Assembly (NCBI GenBank): GCA_947247005.1
Contig: OX365954.1
Location: 6,774,001-6,838,000 of the forward strand
Direction: 5' to 3'
DNA: 64,000 bases
From: Spisula solida
Taxonomy: Eukaryota > Mollusca > Bivalvia > Venerida > Mactridae
Position numbers and translations under genes: made by a program. Position 1 is the first letter of the stretch. The number at the start of each line of letters is the position of its first letter. Shown here piece after piece: positions 14,001 to 26,000 of this stretch. The notes under the pieces were generated by a model that was not told the origin of the DNA, made no database searches, and worked only from the letters and a program-made list of their open reading frames with translations.

Positions 14001-17000
14001 ATGATTGGTTGCATGTGCAGATCCAAAAGGTGTGGTACAAGGGATCAAAATGGTTTTATTATCCCCCGCTGAAGGCGAAGGGATATAGTAATAGTATTTG
14101 TCTGTCCATCCCATATTTTTTCCATAGCATAACTCTAAAACTATTTGAGGTATTGACTTGAAACTTGATATATGAATAGATGTCATCTAGGAGAAGTACT
14201 AAGAAACATAACTCTAGCTGGTACCATTATTGAATTATTTCCCTTTAACCAAAGTTATGATATTCCCCTTGATGTTATTTACTAACATTTTAACAGAATA
14301 AGGGACCCTGATTGACTTAGGTTTGTATGGACAAGGCTTCCATGGGGCCTTAAGCGTTTATTGAACGCAGTCTTGTTCTATCTAGTCCTGTTTCTATTTA
14401 ATACCCGTTGGTAGCAAACATATATAGTGGGGATGGCCATGTGAACATAACTATTGTTGTAGATAACATTGTTGCTAATAAGTCTTGAAAATGGGATGCA
14501 TATAATGCATTTCATGTTTAAAGAATAATGACTTGGTATAAATTGCATGGCTTACAGTATCCATACTCTTTGTTATGCAAATAAACTGATATTTTTATGA
14601 AATATTCTTGTTTGTATTTCCTACAAACAGTATGTGCTTTTGAAATGCATTGTCATGGGTGAAAGTTGTCAGTATAAATATAGATTACAGTATTTTGAGA
14701 AACAATTGCACTATGTAATTTACATGAAAAAAATCTATGAACAATCTTCAGTATTTGAGATTATTTTTTCAGTATTTTGAACAATTTTAATTTTCACCCA
14801 TGGATAGTGTTATAAATAATTCATCCAAGACCTGTGAACAAATACCTACAAGTTTGTAGTTATATATGACAGCAGTTGATGTAACTGGTTTTACAGGAAT
14901 CAAACATGCAATGCTCTGCCAACGTTCTATCCTGATACATAACTGGACAAGTTGATCTGAACCACACTAAGTTTTTTCTGTATGACAATGCACACTCTGT
15001 CTCAATCATAGTCTCTTGCCATTGTTGAATGATCAGTTCTATGAGTTTCATGAAGTAGTATGACACAGTTCTCAAATTACAGTATACATGTAATTATCAA
15101 CACAATGTCAAAACTTGGTGGATATGCACCATGATAAGGCTTTGTGTTGCGCCTCAAACTGCAGTCAAAGGTCAAAGATGGAGATCAAATGCTAAAAAAT
15201 GCACATTATACTTAGTCTGTACATTAATTTCCTCTTATGTATTTCATACAGACTCTAGTATACATGTTAATAAGTGAATTTATAATAAATGTGAAGCATA
15301 AACACAATTCCAACGACATAAACACCAATATCTGCATGTCATAGGGACCACTGCCTTGTTTTCCTTATTTCTGGAGAATCGTTGCCATGGCAACAGTTTC
15401 AAATAAAAAAAGTGTATCGTACTTTGTTGTGAGCTGAATCAAGTAGTTTTAAAGATTCCTAGCAATTTATGACCAAACAACAGCTTTATTATGTGAGAAG
15501 TTGTAATGACCCATTTGTGTTGAAAAAAGTGGGTGGGGTAATTTGACATGGTTTTAAGCCAATTTGGTGTATTCTGAACGTAATAAATGAACAAATTCAT
15601 TAAATAACAATGCCAAATAAATGGTATCGTATGTACAGTGGCGATCCAGTTGATTGAACATGATATGTTGATTTAAAATTAATTTATTTAACAAATATTT
15701 GGATTTTGCCTCTTTCAAACTGGGTAAGGTTACACATTTCGCGTTAGAACTCTCTTAAATGCACATTAGCATATGTTTTTGAAGTTTTCTATTCAAACAC
15801 AATATATTTTTCTTTCATTTTACCATGGTCACAAAAAATCGTAGTTATTATTTCAACAAGAATTTTTAGGTTTAAATATTGAATTAAACTTCATTTTGGC
15901 GCCATTTTTAAAAGAATTTATATGTCCTTAAAACTCCCATAAAACTAACATTCTGGTCGTATTTGCCATACTTTTAATCTTTTTATCATTTGTATTGTTA
16001 GTATATCGATTATTGCCTAGATTCTGATGTACTTATAACAATTTTGGTTCATATTTATTTAATTACCGGCCATTTCTTAACCCCTACCCCCTTTTCAATA
16101 GCTTTAGATGCTAAAATGGCCGTTTTGAGGTGTGTTATTTCGATTTGATATTACAAAAAAAGTAAGTCATTAACCTATGTTTTTCTACTCAAAAACGAAC
16201 TTCGCATAGGTTGAACTTGGCAAAAAACATGGTTTCAAAAAATCGTAGTTATTTTGATTTCAGGAGTGGGCCCCCTTAAATTACCAACTCAGTTATTTTT
16301 GACTGACCCTCGTATATGTTATGATCAATCTCCTTACCAGGACCCTAGACTCAAGCTTTCTCTGGTTAGCATCAATCTGGAAAGTCTTGTCTACCAAAAT
16401 CTCAACACTAAAATGTCTGTAACTTTTTTATTACTGAACGGAAACATGTCATGTGGGGGTTTTTATTCTTAGACCATTTCCTACAAGTTGGTGTATGATT
16501 CAATGCAAAATTCTCAAAAAAGTCTTTTTCACCTATTCACCATAATCAAAGATGGCGGATTTTGAAGTGAAAAATATTAATGGAATAACATATGCATACG
16601 TAGCCTAACCACAGTGGTAATTTGGCATAAATAGTACCAGTTTTGACACCATAAAAGCATTAAATAAATAGAATATTTGTTTGTTTTGATTGAATATGGT
16701 TAATATCTCATCTTGTAGTGATAAAATTTTAATATTTTCACTCGCGCTATGCGCTCTTGAAAATATTGAATTTTATCACTACACGATGAGATATAAACCA
16801 TATTCAATCAAAACAAACAAATATCCTCTATTTATCACTACACGATAAGATATAAACCATATTCAATTAAAACAAACAAATATCCTCTATTGATGACACT
16901 AATTTAATATATTACCTTTTCAAACTTGTCCGTTTTGCTCAACCTTTCACTGAAAGATAAAATCGATGTACATGTATGATGCACATAGCCAACTCAGAGG

Positions 17001-20000
17001 TATAACAATCAATATCTAAAGGTGCGAATGTCTCAAAAATATATACAAATATCTGTTTTTTCTCCTCTGTGGAGATTAAACGTTATGATTAAGCATTTAT
17101 AATGATAAATCCATGGATACATTTTTCTTCAGTGTACATTAATCATTCATATGCCTGCCATATTTCAGCAGAAAGCTGACTAGCAAATAAAGGCTTATAG
17201 TATGCTAGCCATTCAATCTTCATCATACGGAAACTACCATGTTCACAATTTCATAACACTGGTACAACCATTCCTGGCACAATAACTATATGTCCAGCAG
17301 CAAGCAAGTAGCAACAAACTAAGACATATTCTAACCACTAGACCACCCCAATTGGTTTAATATTGATAAAGTTTAACAATACACAGAAAACCTGCAGTTG
17401 CTTTCTTAAATATCAGAGCAATAAATCAACATCGTTTCTACAAAAGGGTAAAAATCCCAACAAAAAGGTTATATTTACTATGAGTAGTCTGTTGACAATG
17501 GACTAGAAAGAATATCTTTTATAAACTTTGGTGAAGACATAACATCATCCGCTTCCTTCACAGACAGTATACCCAGTCCCTGAAAGTTAAACATACAAAA
17601 TATGTCACATGTTCTAGTAAAGCACAGCTTTTGGACCTGTCGAAATTAACGTAATTACACGGTAGCTGCACAATATAGATTAGTAATCCTCACTGACTTA
17701 TCTGTCGTGTTCATATACAATGAAGTTAGGTATTTATTGTCAAGTTAATAACATTGCACTATATAGATATATGAAATATAATAGTTGTTTAGTTTTCTAA
17801 TGTGGGTATTAATTAATTGAACACTTGTTTGAACACCAATGTCAAGTTCCAATATAAAAGAACAGTTGTTTGAACTCAACTGTATATTTGTCATTGCAAT
17901 GCAATAGCAACAGTTGTAGGAAGATACTAGCAAAACTGCTATCTTTGAAAGTAAAACAAATAAAACAAACCAGTAAGGGAATTAAGTCACATTACCTCAA
18001 CACAAACAGTGTTCACATCTGATTAAAATATTTCGTCTTTGAATTTTGAAAAAAAATTAAACCTAGGCAACTTACAAAATTACTGCACTGCCTTAGTCTG
18101 CATTTCTGCCTAATCCTATTAGGACCACCAAATTTCTTCATATCCTGAAAAAAATATGCCATACTCATGTTACTTAACATTATGATTAATATTTGCACTG
18201 TCTCAGAAACATATTTCAATGTTCCATAGCCAAGTCAAGGAGCTTCCACTTTATAAGCAGGATGTCCAGAGTTCCTCTGTGACAGTGTCATATGAAAGAG
18301 GAAATAAAAATGGTAGTGCTCCGTAATTTCCTCGCTTGACGCTCAGCAATAACAAATGACAACAGGCTTCCCTTATTTGATAGCTTTGTAGTGATGGATA
18401 CCATCAGGAATGAGGGGTCAAAAGGGATACATAGAGGTTATAGAACTTGTTCCATAATCAACAGAACAGAAAAATTGTACGTACTAAATTGTAATTTTCA
18501 ACATGATTTTCAGAACTTGTCAGACATTCAGTCAATCAATCTTGTTAAACCAAACGTCAAACAAATCTTGAAAGTCATTTACCAGGACTGATTAGTCTGT
18601 TATGTTATTCCCTGTTACAGATGTGGAATGATCTGGTCGCAATGTGATTCTATAGCGACGGATATTTGGGCTTTATGGCCTTCAACAACAGCAACAACAA
18701 TGATAGTGGTTACTTTTAGACACATACTAGGGAAATCAAACATACCACGATTAGGATTATTTAAATATGTGTAAATCAGAGATAATTGAACATTGACTTA
18801 CCTTACAGAAGTCACATCGTGCACAATCTTCCTGACGATGACAGGCTATACAATCTCCACATCTACGACTTGATTTCTTACGATCTTCTCCCTATTATTA
18901 CAACAAGAAACATAGAAACTCCAGGAGATATTTCTGTATAAACACTCAACTACACTTACTTTTAAAAGTCTGTGAATAAAGCTGAATGTGTGCCTCTGTA
19001 GCTCAATGGTTAGCGTGCTTGCCGTCAAACATAACAAGGCCCTCATATCCTATGCCTGCCAGTATTTCCCGCTGGGCTGGGTTTTACGCATAATTATCTA
19101 TAACTATTAACAATTAAATCCAACTTATGTTTGTTAAAGTAGAATCTATATATTGTATATCATGAAACAAACGCTGTTAATCCAAAATAATCAATTTTAC
19201 TGTAGTTAGATCATTTTTGTTTTTAAATGATGTCAGTCAATAAAAACTGCATAACAAAGCTCCATAAGTGATGCTGTTCATACTCCACAGAAATTATCTC
19301 CAGGACAGTTACTTACAATTTCTGGTTCGCGAAGTTTGCCCTTATATTCGAGGGCAGCTCTGTCCAGTTTTTCAGGTTTCAACGGTTGTTTCTTCTCCAA
19401 CTTCTCTTTATGCTTCTTATGTTTATACCTGGTTGCCAATGTAGGATCTTTTCCTATACAATTATAAATGATTACTCAAGATAATTGACCCTTCATTAAG
19501 TTACTTGTACTTTATTTTAGTTTATCTAAATTCCCTAATCTCTAAGTAAATCAAGAAATTAGAGACCAGTCCTGTAGAGTGTTAACAGTAAAATTGATGA
19601 TGAGGGCAGATCACAATCACTCTTTTTGAGCGTGTGGACTAAAAATATGCCATCATTCAAGAAACACTTTATACAGCTTTCTTCAAGACAAAATGTGTAA
19701 CTGACGAGGAAATAATGAGAGAGAGAGAAAGAGAGTATTAAACTGCTTTGTATTTGGCAACACTGTTACCTTATTAACATCAAATTGTCTTTTATATGAT
19801 TACTGGTAAACTAGATAGCAAATTAAAAGCATTGTGCCTCATTTTTATTGCACACCCCTCGTACCTTTACATAGAGCACAGTAATATTGTTTAATGAACT
19901 GTGCATCTTTCTCTGTGACACCAATACAATCACCATGGTACCATTCTTCACAATTATCACACGCTCTGAAAATATTACATCATCAAGTTATGATAAATAT

Positions 20001-23000
20001 CACATGCTCTGGAAATTGCACATTATCACCAATTATCACGCGCTATGAAAATGGTTCATTATCACACACTCTAACAAGAGGGCCCAAAGGGCCATAGGTC
20101 GCTCACCTGTCCTAGTAGTTCATGCACCCCTAATGGTAGCCTCTATTGCATGTACAAGGTTTTCATATTGTCTTATGCTTTATAATTTACATCACATTTA
20201 GACATATTGAAGTGATTTGACCTTGTGACCTAGTTTTTGACCCCAGATGACCCAATATCGAACTTGACCTAGATTTTGTTGAGATGATCATTGTGACCAA
20301 GTTTCATAAAGATTAGGCCAAAATTGTGACCTCTAGTGACTACACAAGGTTTTTCTATGATTTGGCCTTGGGACCTAGTTTTTGACCCTGGATGACCCAA
20401 TATCAAACTTGACCGTGATTTTATTGAGATGATCATTGTGACATAGTTTCATAAAGATTAAGCCAAAATTGTGACCTCTAGTGACTACACAAGGTTTTTC
20501 TATGATTTGACCATGTGACCTAGTTTTTGACCCCAGATGACCCAATATTAAATTTGGCCTAGATTTTGATGATATGACCATTATGACCAATTTTCATAAA
20601 GATTACGTCAAAATTGTGACCTCTAGTGACTACACAAGGTTTTTCTATGATTTGACCTTGTGACCTAGTTATTGACCCCAGATGACCCAATATCGAACTT
20701 GACCTAGATTTTGTTAAGATGATCATTGTGACCCAGTTGCATAAAGATTAAGCCAAAATTGTGACCTCTAGTGACTACACAAGGTTTTTCTATGATTTGA
20801 CCATGTGACCTAGTTTTTGACCCCAGATGACATAATATCGAACTTGACCTAGATTTTGTTAAGATGATCATTGTGACCAAGTTTTATTAAGATTAGGCCA
20901 AAATTGTGACCTCTAGTGACTACACAAGGTTTTTCTATGATTTGACCTTGTGACCTAGTTTTTGACCCCGGATGACCCAATATCGAACTTGACCTAGATT
21001 TTGTTGACATGATCATTGTGACCAAGTTTCATAATGATTAAGCTAAAACTGTGACCTCTAGTGTCTACACAAGTAATTGTAAACGAACGGACGGACGTAC
21101 GGACGACGAGTGATCACAAAAGCTTACTCTGTCACTTTGTGACAGGTGAGCTAAAAATGGTTCATTATCACAAGCTCTGAAAATGGTTCATTATCACACA
21201 CTCAACAATGTAATGATGAAATAATTTGAGTTTAATATACAGTTAAACCTCAATAATAAGACCATCCTTGGTAGCCTTGAAAAATGGTCTCATCATTATG
21301 TTGATTTTAATATTGAGGCAGTTATGTTCAATTGTTGAGATGGTCTTCAGGAAGGGTGAAACTTTTACTGTAATTAGACCTCGTAGGTGACTGATTGGCA
21401 GCTGCCATCACTTAGATGTATTCATTGATTGCTACTGAGTAATGTACACGGTTAATAATCTTTTCTCTATATTCTATATGTGACTTATATGAGCCATTAT
21501 GGAAGTGTTTCTGTTACTCAGTTAAGCGTTTTTTTTACAAATAAAATAGTTGAATGCGATAACTAATACTAGAAAGCAAATGACATATGTTTTAAGACAT
21601 GAAGACTACAGAAGCACATTATAAATGTCATACTGATACGGTAGTTGAGGATCAGATCATCAGATCAATATTAGACTTACATCATAAAACGTGTGCCATC
21701 GGTTGATCTACATATACAGTATCTTGTATCGGGATTGTCCACATTTTCTATGGTTTTCACAAGTTGATTCACCTTAGCCTTCCTCTCCGGTAAGGCAAAT
21801 TGTTGATTGATCTGTTTCTTCTGCAAGTATATCAAGGTTAACACTATAATAACAGGCATGATTTAAAGATTAATATGCTGTTGCTTTTTATGATGATTTC
21901 AAAACATTTATAGCTAGCTTGTCATCCAAACTGTAGTTAGTCGGAAGAAGTGGGTAGAAGATTTTAATTTTATCTTCAAAACCTTGGTTACAAGCAGGCA
22001 TTCAGGTTTTGATGTGGTTTCATTTCTTTTTCTTTTTGAACAGTTTTAAAATATTTTAGCTATGTATTATTTTCAAGAAAACAGAAAAGAGCATGCACAG
22101 ATACTGAATTTTTCTCAGGTAGGGGGGCAACCAGCTTTTTTCTCAGAAAGAGATCAGACAAGCTTTCTTGCGAAGAGTGGTTCCTGATCTCGGAGGGTGT
22201 TCTGATCTCAGATGGTGTTCTGATCTCAGAGAGGGTTCTGATCTCAGAGAGGGTTCTGATCTCAGAGAGGGTTCTGATCTCAGAGAGGGTTCCTGATCTC
22301 AGAGGGGGGTCCTGATCTCAGAGGGGGCTCCTGATCTCAGAGGGGGTTCAGATCTCAGAGAGGGTCCTGATCTCAGAGGGGGTTCCTGATCTCAAAGGAG
22401 GTTCCTGATCTCAGAGGGGGTTGCTGATCTCAGAGGGGGTTCTGATCTCAGAGAGGGTCCCGATCTCAGAGAGAGTGTCTGATCTGACAGAGTCTTAGCC
22501 CTGACAAATCAGTGTAAATATACCACATTACCACAACAATAAAATTTCTTCCATCACTGTGGTACATATATGCCATACTCATAATATTGTAATAAAGATT
22601 AATTCATATGCACAATACTATGAGTATCAAAAGAGAGCAATTTACATCTAGAGCAGGCTATATACATGTGCATCATAATATAGCACGGAGAATTTGACAT
22701 GATCCTGACCTTTATGCATGAATATATTACAAGGTTCTTGCATTGGCTATATAAATTTCCGCCAACATATCGTGCCAAATCGGTCCTTTAGGTTTGTATT
22801 GGTATAATACCTCAAGCATCTTCATGATACTTACCGCTAATGAAAACATACCACCGGAATTATAAATATAGACAATATATCAGCTGTTAAATTATGCTAA
22901 TAGAAGGACAAGAAACGAGTCAGAACCTCAGTACTATACCAATGAACTGTAATATACACAAGGCTCATGCTGGAATATAATGAATGTACAAAAGCAGTGA

Positions 23001-26000
23001 ACATGCAGTGAAGATAAATACAACAGTTAGTATACTGTGGTGCAGGTTGTTAACTAACAATGCCTCCCTCCATTTAGGGCTCACGCCCTCAAGTTTCCAA
23101 TAGCAAAAACCTTATAAAATTCACGGACTGTAATCATGTGATATTACTTGTGTGTAAAATTGAATAATGGCAGAATCTGAGTCTAAGTTCTAACAAGTAA
23201 GCTCCTTTTTTCTGAATTTTATATCCTGGAAATCAAAACTTCATAAAGCCAATACATTTTGGCTAACTAGGTCTTTAAGCATAATGACAGCTGAAACTAG
23301 GTATTTCAGCTTTTGGCAGCTGGGACTTAGACGTTCGGTTTTGACAACTGAAACTCAGACGTTCAGTGGTTTAGTTTCATTTTCTTGTTCAGTTGAGTGT
23401 TGGGCATTGTGCTGTGTGATTGTGGTCTGTGTGATTGTGGTCTGTGTTATTGTGGTCTGTGTTATTTCTGTTTTCTGTGGTTGACTGTTGCCTTCCCTGT
23501 TCAATTTTTTTATTATCTTTTCACTGTAAACCAGAATTCACTACTAGACAATGTCAAATGATTACCCCTATGAAAGTTGGCAGGTCATGCAGCCCACAGT
23601 TAATCAAATAGGAGGCATAATTTACACAAAGCAATTGTTACAGCACGTTTTAATTGCTATTTAATTTTCATAACCAATTCCCAATGTCATCCATTATACT
23701 TGGCTACAAAACAGGCACATTGTTTCATCATTTGTCCACTCAGCATGGACACAAATGGATGCTTCTGATGAATGATGATGACAGCCTTCACAATTGCGAC
23801 CAGGAAGACTTCAACAGAGAACCAAGATGAGACAATGAACAGCCCATTTTTCCATATAACTTTTGTCTAAAGCAGGACTAGACTAGTTACACGTTACAAC
23901 AGCAAAAATCAAAGTCTAACCTTCTGTTGTCTAAAGAACTCCTCAAAAGAGCCTTGAAACTGAAATACAAGTTAATTAATTATAACGTTCAATCACTTTA
24001 AACTATCATTAAACATTTTTAAATTAAGTATTTAAGATCCATGTATAGCAAAAATGTCCATTCTTACAATGTATCTTCCATAGCTAGATACAGATCGTTT
24101 GAAATTATGCACATTTTTCCAAGTTAAACATATTCATGGAAAAAGTTACTGCCGAGTTGTAAAACAGTGTTGTTACTGGGTGCAAGTAAGATCTTTTGGC
24201 AAAAATAATCGCGATTATTGTACCCATAATTTCGTTCTATCATCTATGCGCTATATTATCTCAGCTACATTTATGTACCAATTGATATTTGTTTATCCTT
24301 TTTCCTCAAGATAAAGAACAGGAGTCCTATTGGACCGGATAGAAACTGTCTAAGATTTGTTAGCCTCCTTAAAACTATGTACAGTAACAGTTGAAACAAG
24401 AGCCGTCAGTGACGGGTGATGGTCCTCGTGGAAAGTTTGTCACAGAATAAATACTTCAGAAATATGCAAAAGAGAGTTATGGTTCTTTGGCACTGAGCTA
24501 TAACTTAATGAGATTAACAAAGGGCCATAACTTCAAAAATATTCTATGAAGAGTAATGGTTCTTAGGCACTGAACTTTCCCTCAATGAGATCTATTTACC
24601 TATGAAGTTTCAAATTGATATCTCTAATACTATTTGAGGTATGGCCCGGGCATGAATTAAGTATGAAAAATTACAAAGGGGAATAACTCCAAAAATATGC
24701 AATGAAGAGCCATGGTTCTTGTGCACTGCATTGCCCTTCAATGAGATATATTCACCTATGAAGTTTCAAATTGATATCTTAAATTCTGTATGAGTTATGC
24801 CCCAGACAAGAATAAAGTATGAATATATATATAAAGAATGCAAAATAACAAAGGGCAATTACTCCAAAAATAGGTTATGTATAGTTGTGCTTCTTGAGCA
24901 CTGCACTTCTACTCATTGAGATATATCCACCTATGAAGTTTCACGATGATATCGCACATACTTTTTGAGTTAGGCTCCAGACAAAAAGCTAAGTATGAAA
25001 AAAAACAAAGGACAATAACTCCAAAACTAGGTTATGTAGAGTTGTGGTTCTTGAGCAATGCATTTCTACTCATTGAGAGCTATCCACCTATGAAGTTTCA
25101 TGATGATACCTCGCAAACTTTTTTAGTTAGGCTCCCGACAAAAATATCAGACAGAACTACCGAACGACAGGAGGACAGACAGACGGACAAAGCGGCAACT
25201 ATTTGCTCCCCCGAATTTCTGGGGAGCATAAAAATTTCAGACACTAATTTATTATTAGTGTCTGGTAGCTCTCCAGTGCGTCAGCTGTAATGACTTTGTT
25301 GGAACCAGTCTCCAACCATTCTGGGTATAAATGAGGTTCCTGGGGTCTACATGTTTTGATGGCACTCTTGCAAGAACTTCAAACCTCTTCTTGTATGTGA
25401 ATCTCTAGGTTTCAGATGCTGGCTTGACTGAAATTGAATATCCACTCTTGAATAGCACCTGTGTAACCATTTTTGTTTCTGACGGCTTTCCAGAGATGCC
25501 CACTGGAGGTCCTTTTACATTTTAGTGACACATCCTGTGGTCTTTATCGAAAAGTTGTTGGTGACCTTGCTGCATGCCTTTGTATTTTTTAAGGGCTCTG
25601 ATGTTGTTCTGAGTTGTGGGGTCCAATACTGCTGCAACATACTCCATGGCTGGCCTAGCTATTGTTTTGTAAGCAGCTTCATCAACTTCTAGTGTACAAA
25701 CATGCCAGACCTTCTGCATCATGCGTGAATTCAATGCATTTGCACTCGCAGGTATATGGATAAAATCTCACTCAATTCTTGGACATACCGGGGTACTTGA
25801 ACCTGACATTTGCAAAAGCAGCTTCAACTTCAAGCTCGATACTGATGGCGAGAAAATATATGCATTTTTCAAGTTTACATATTATTTTGGTAAAAACATC
25901 AGCAGCGAGGATGTAAAATAGTGTGGTAATTGTGTTCAAGTAAGATTTTACAAATTGGCTTTTAGAAATTAGAAATTATCGCGATAAATGTACCTGGTTG

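Larger units (their letters stand above)
10145..16275. mobile_element. Possible 6.1-kb TTAA element with nested repeats
   Basis: Left end GGGGGACCACTCCTGA preceded by TTAA (10141-10144); right end TCAGGAGTGGGCCCCC followed by TTAA (16276-16279). The ends match at about 15 of 16 positions in inverted orientation. Inside are a SINE, dispersed repeats and a CpG-rich stretch at 10150-10480. No transposase was recognised. The interval could also be two unrelated ends of the same family. Confidence 0.4.

Noticed and set aside
17484..17579. Terminal exon of a separate gene (frame stops at TAG)
   Set aside because: A GTAAAT donor splits the TAG and the phase fits CXXC1 exon 9, so an internal CXXC1 exon explains it better.
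18985..19057. tRNA gene
   Set aside because: Only the 5' half resembles a tRNA; no matching 3' half or acceptor stem.
24946..25290. 114-codon open frame
   Set aside because: It lies on a common dispersed repeat with degenerate copies next to it.
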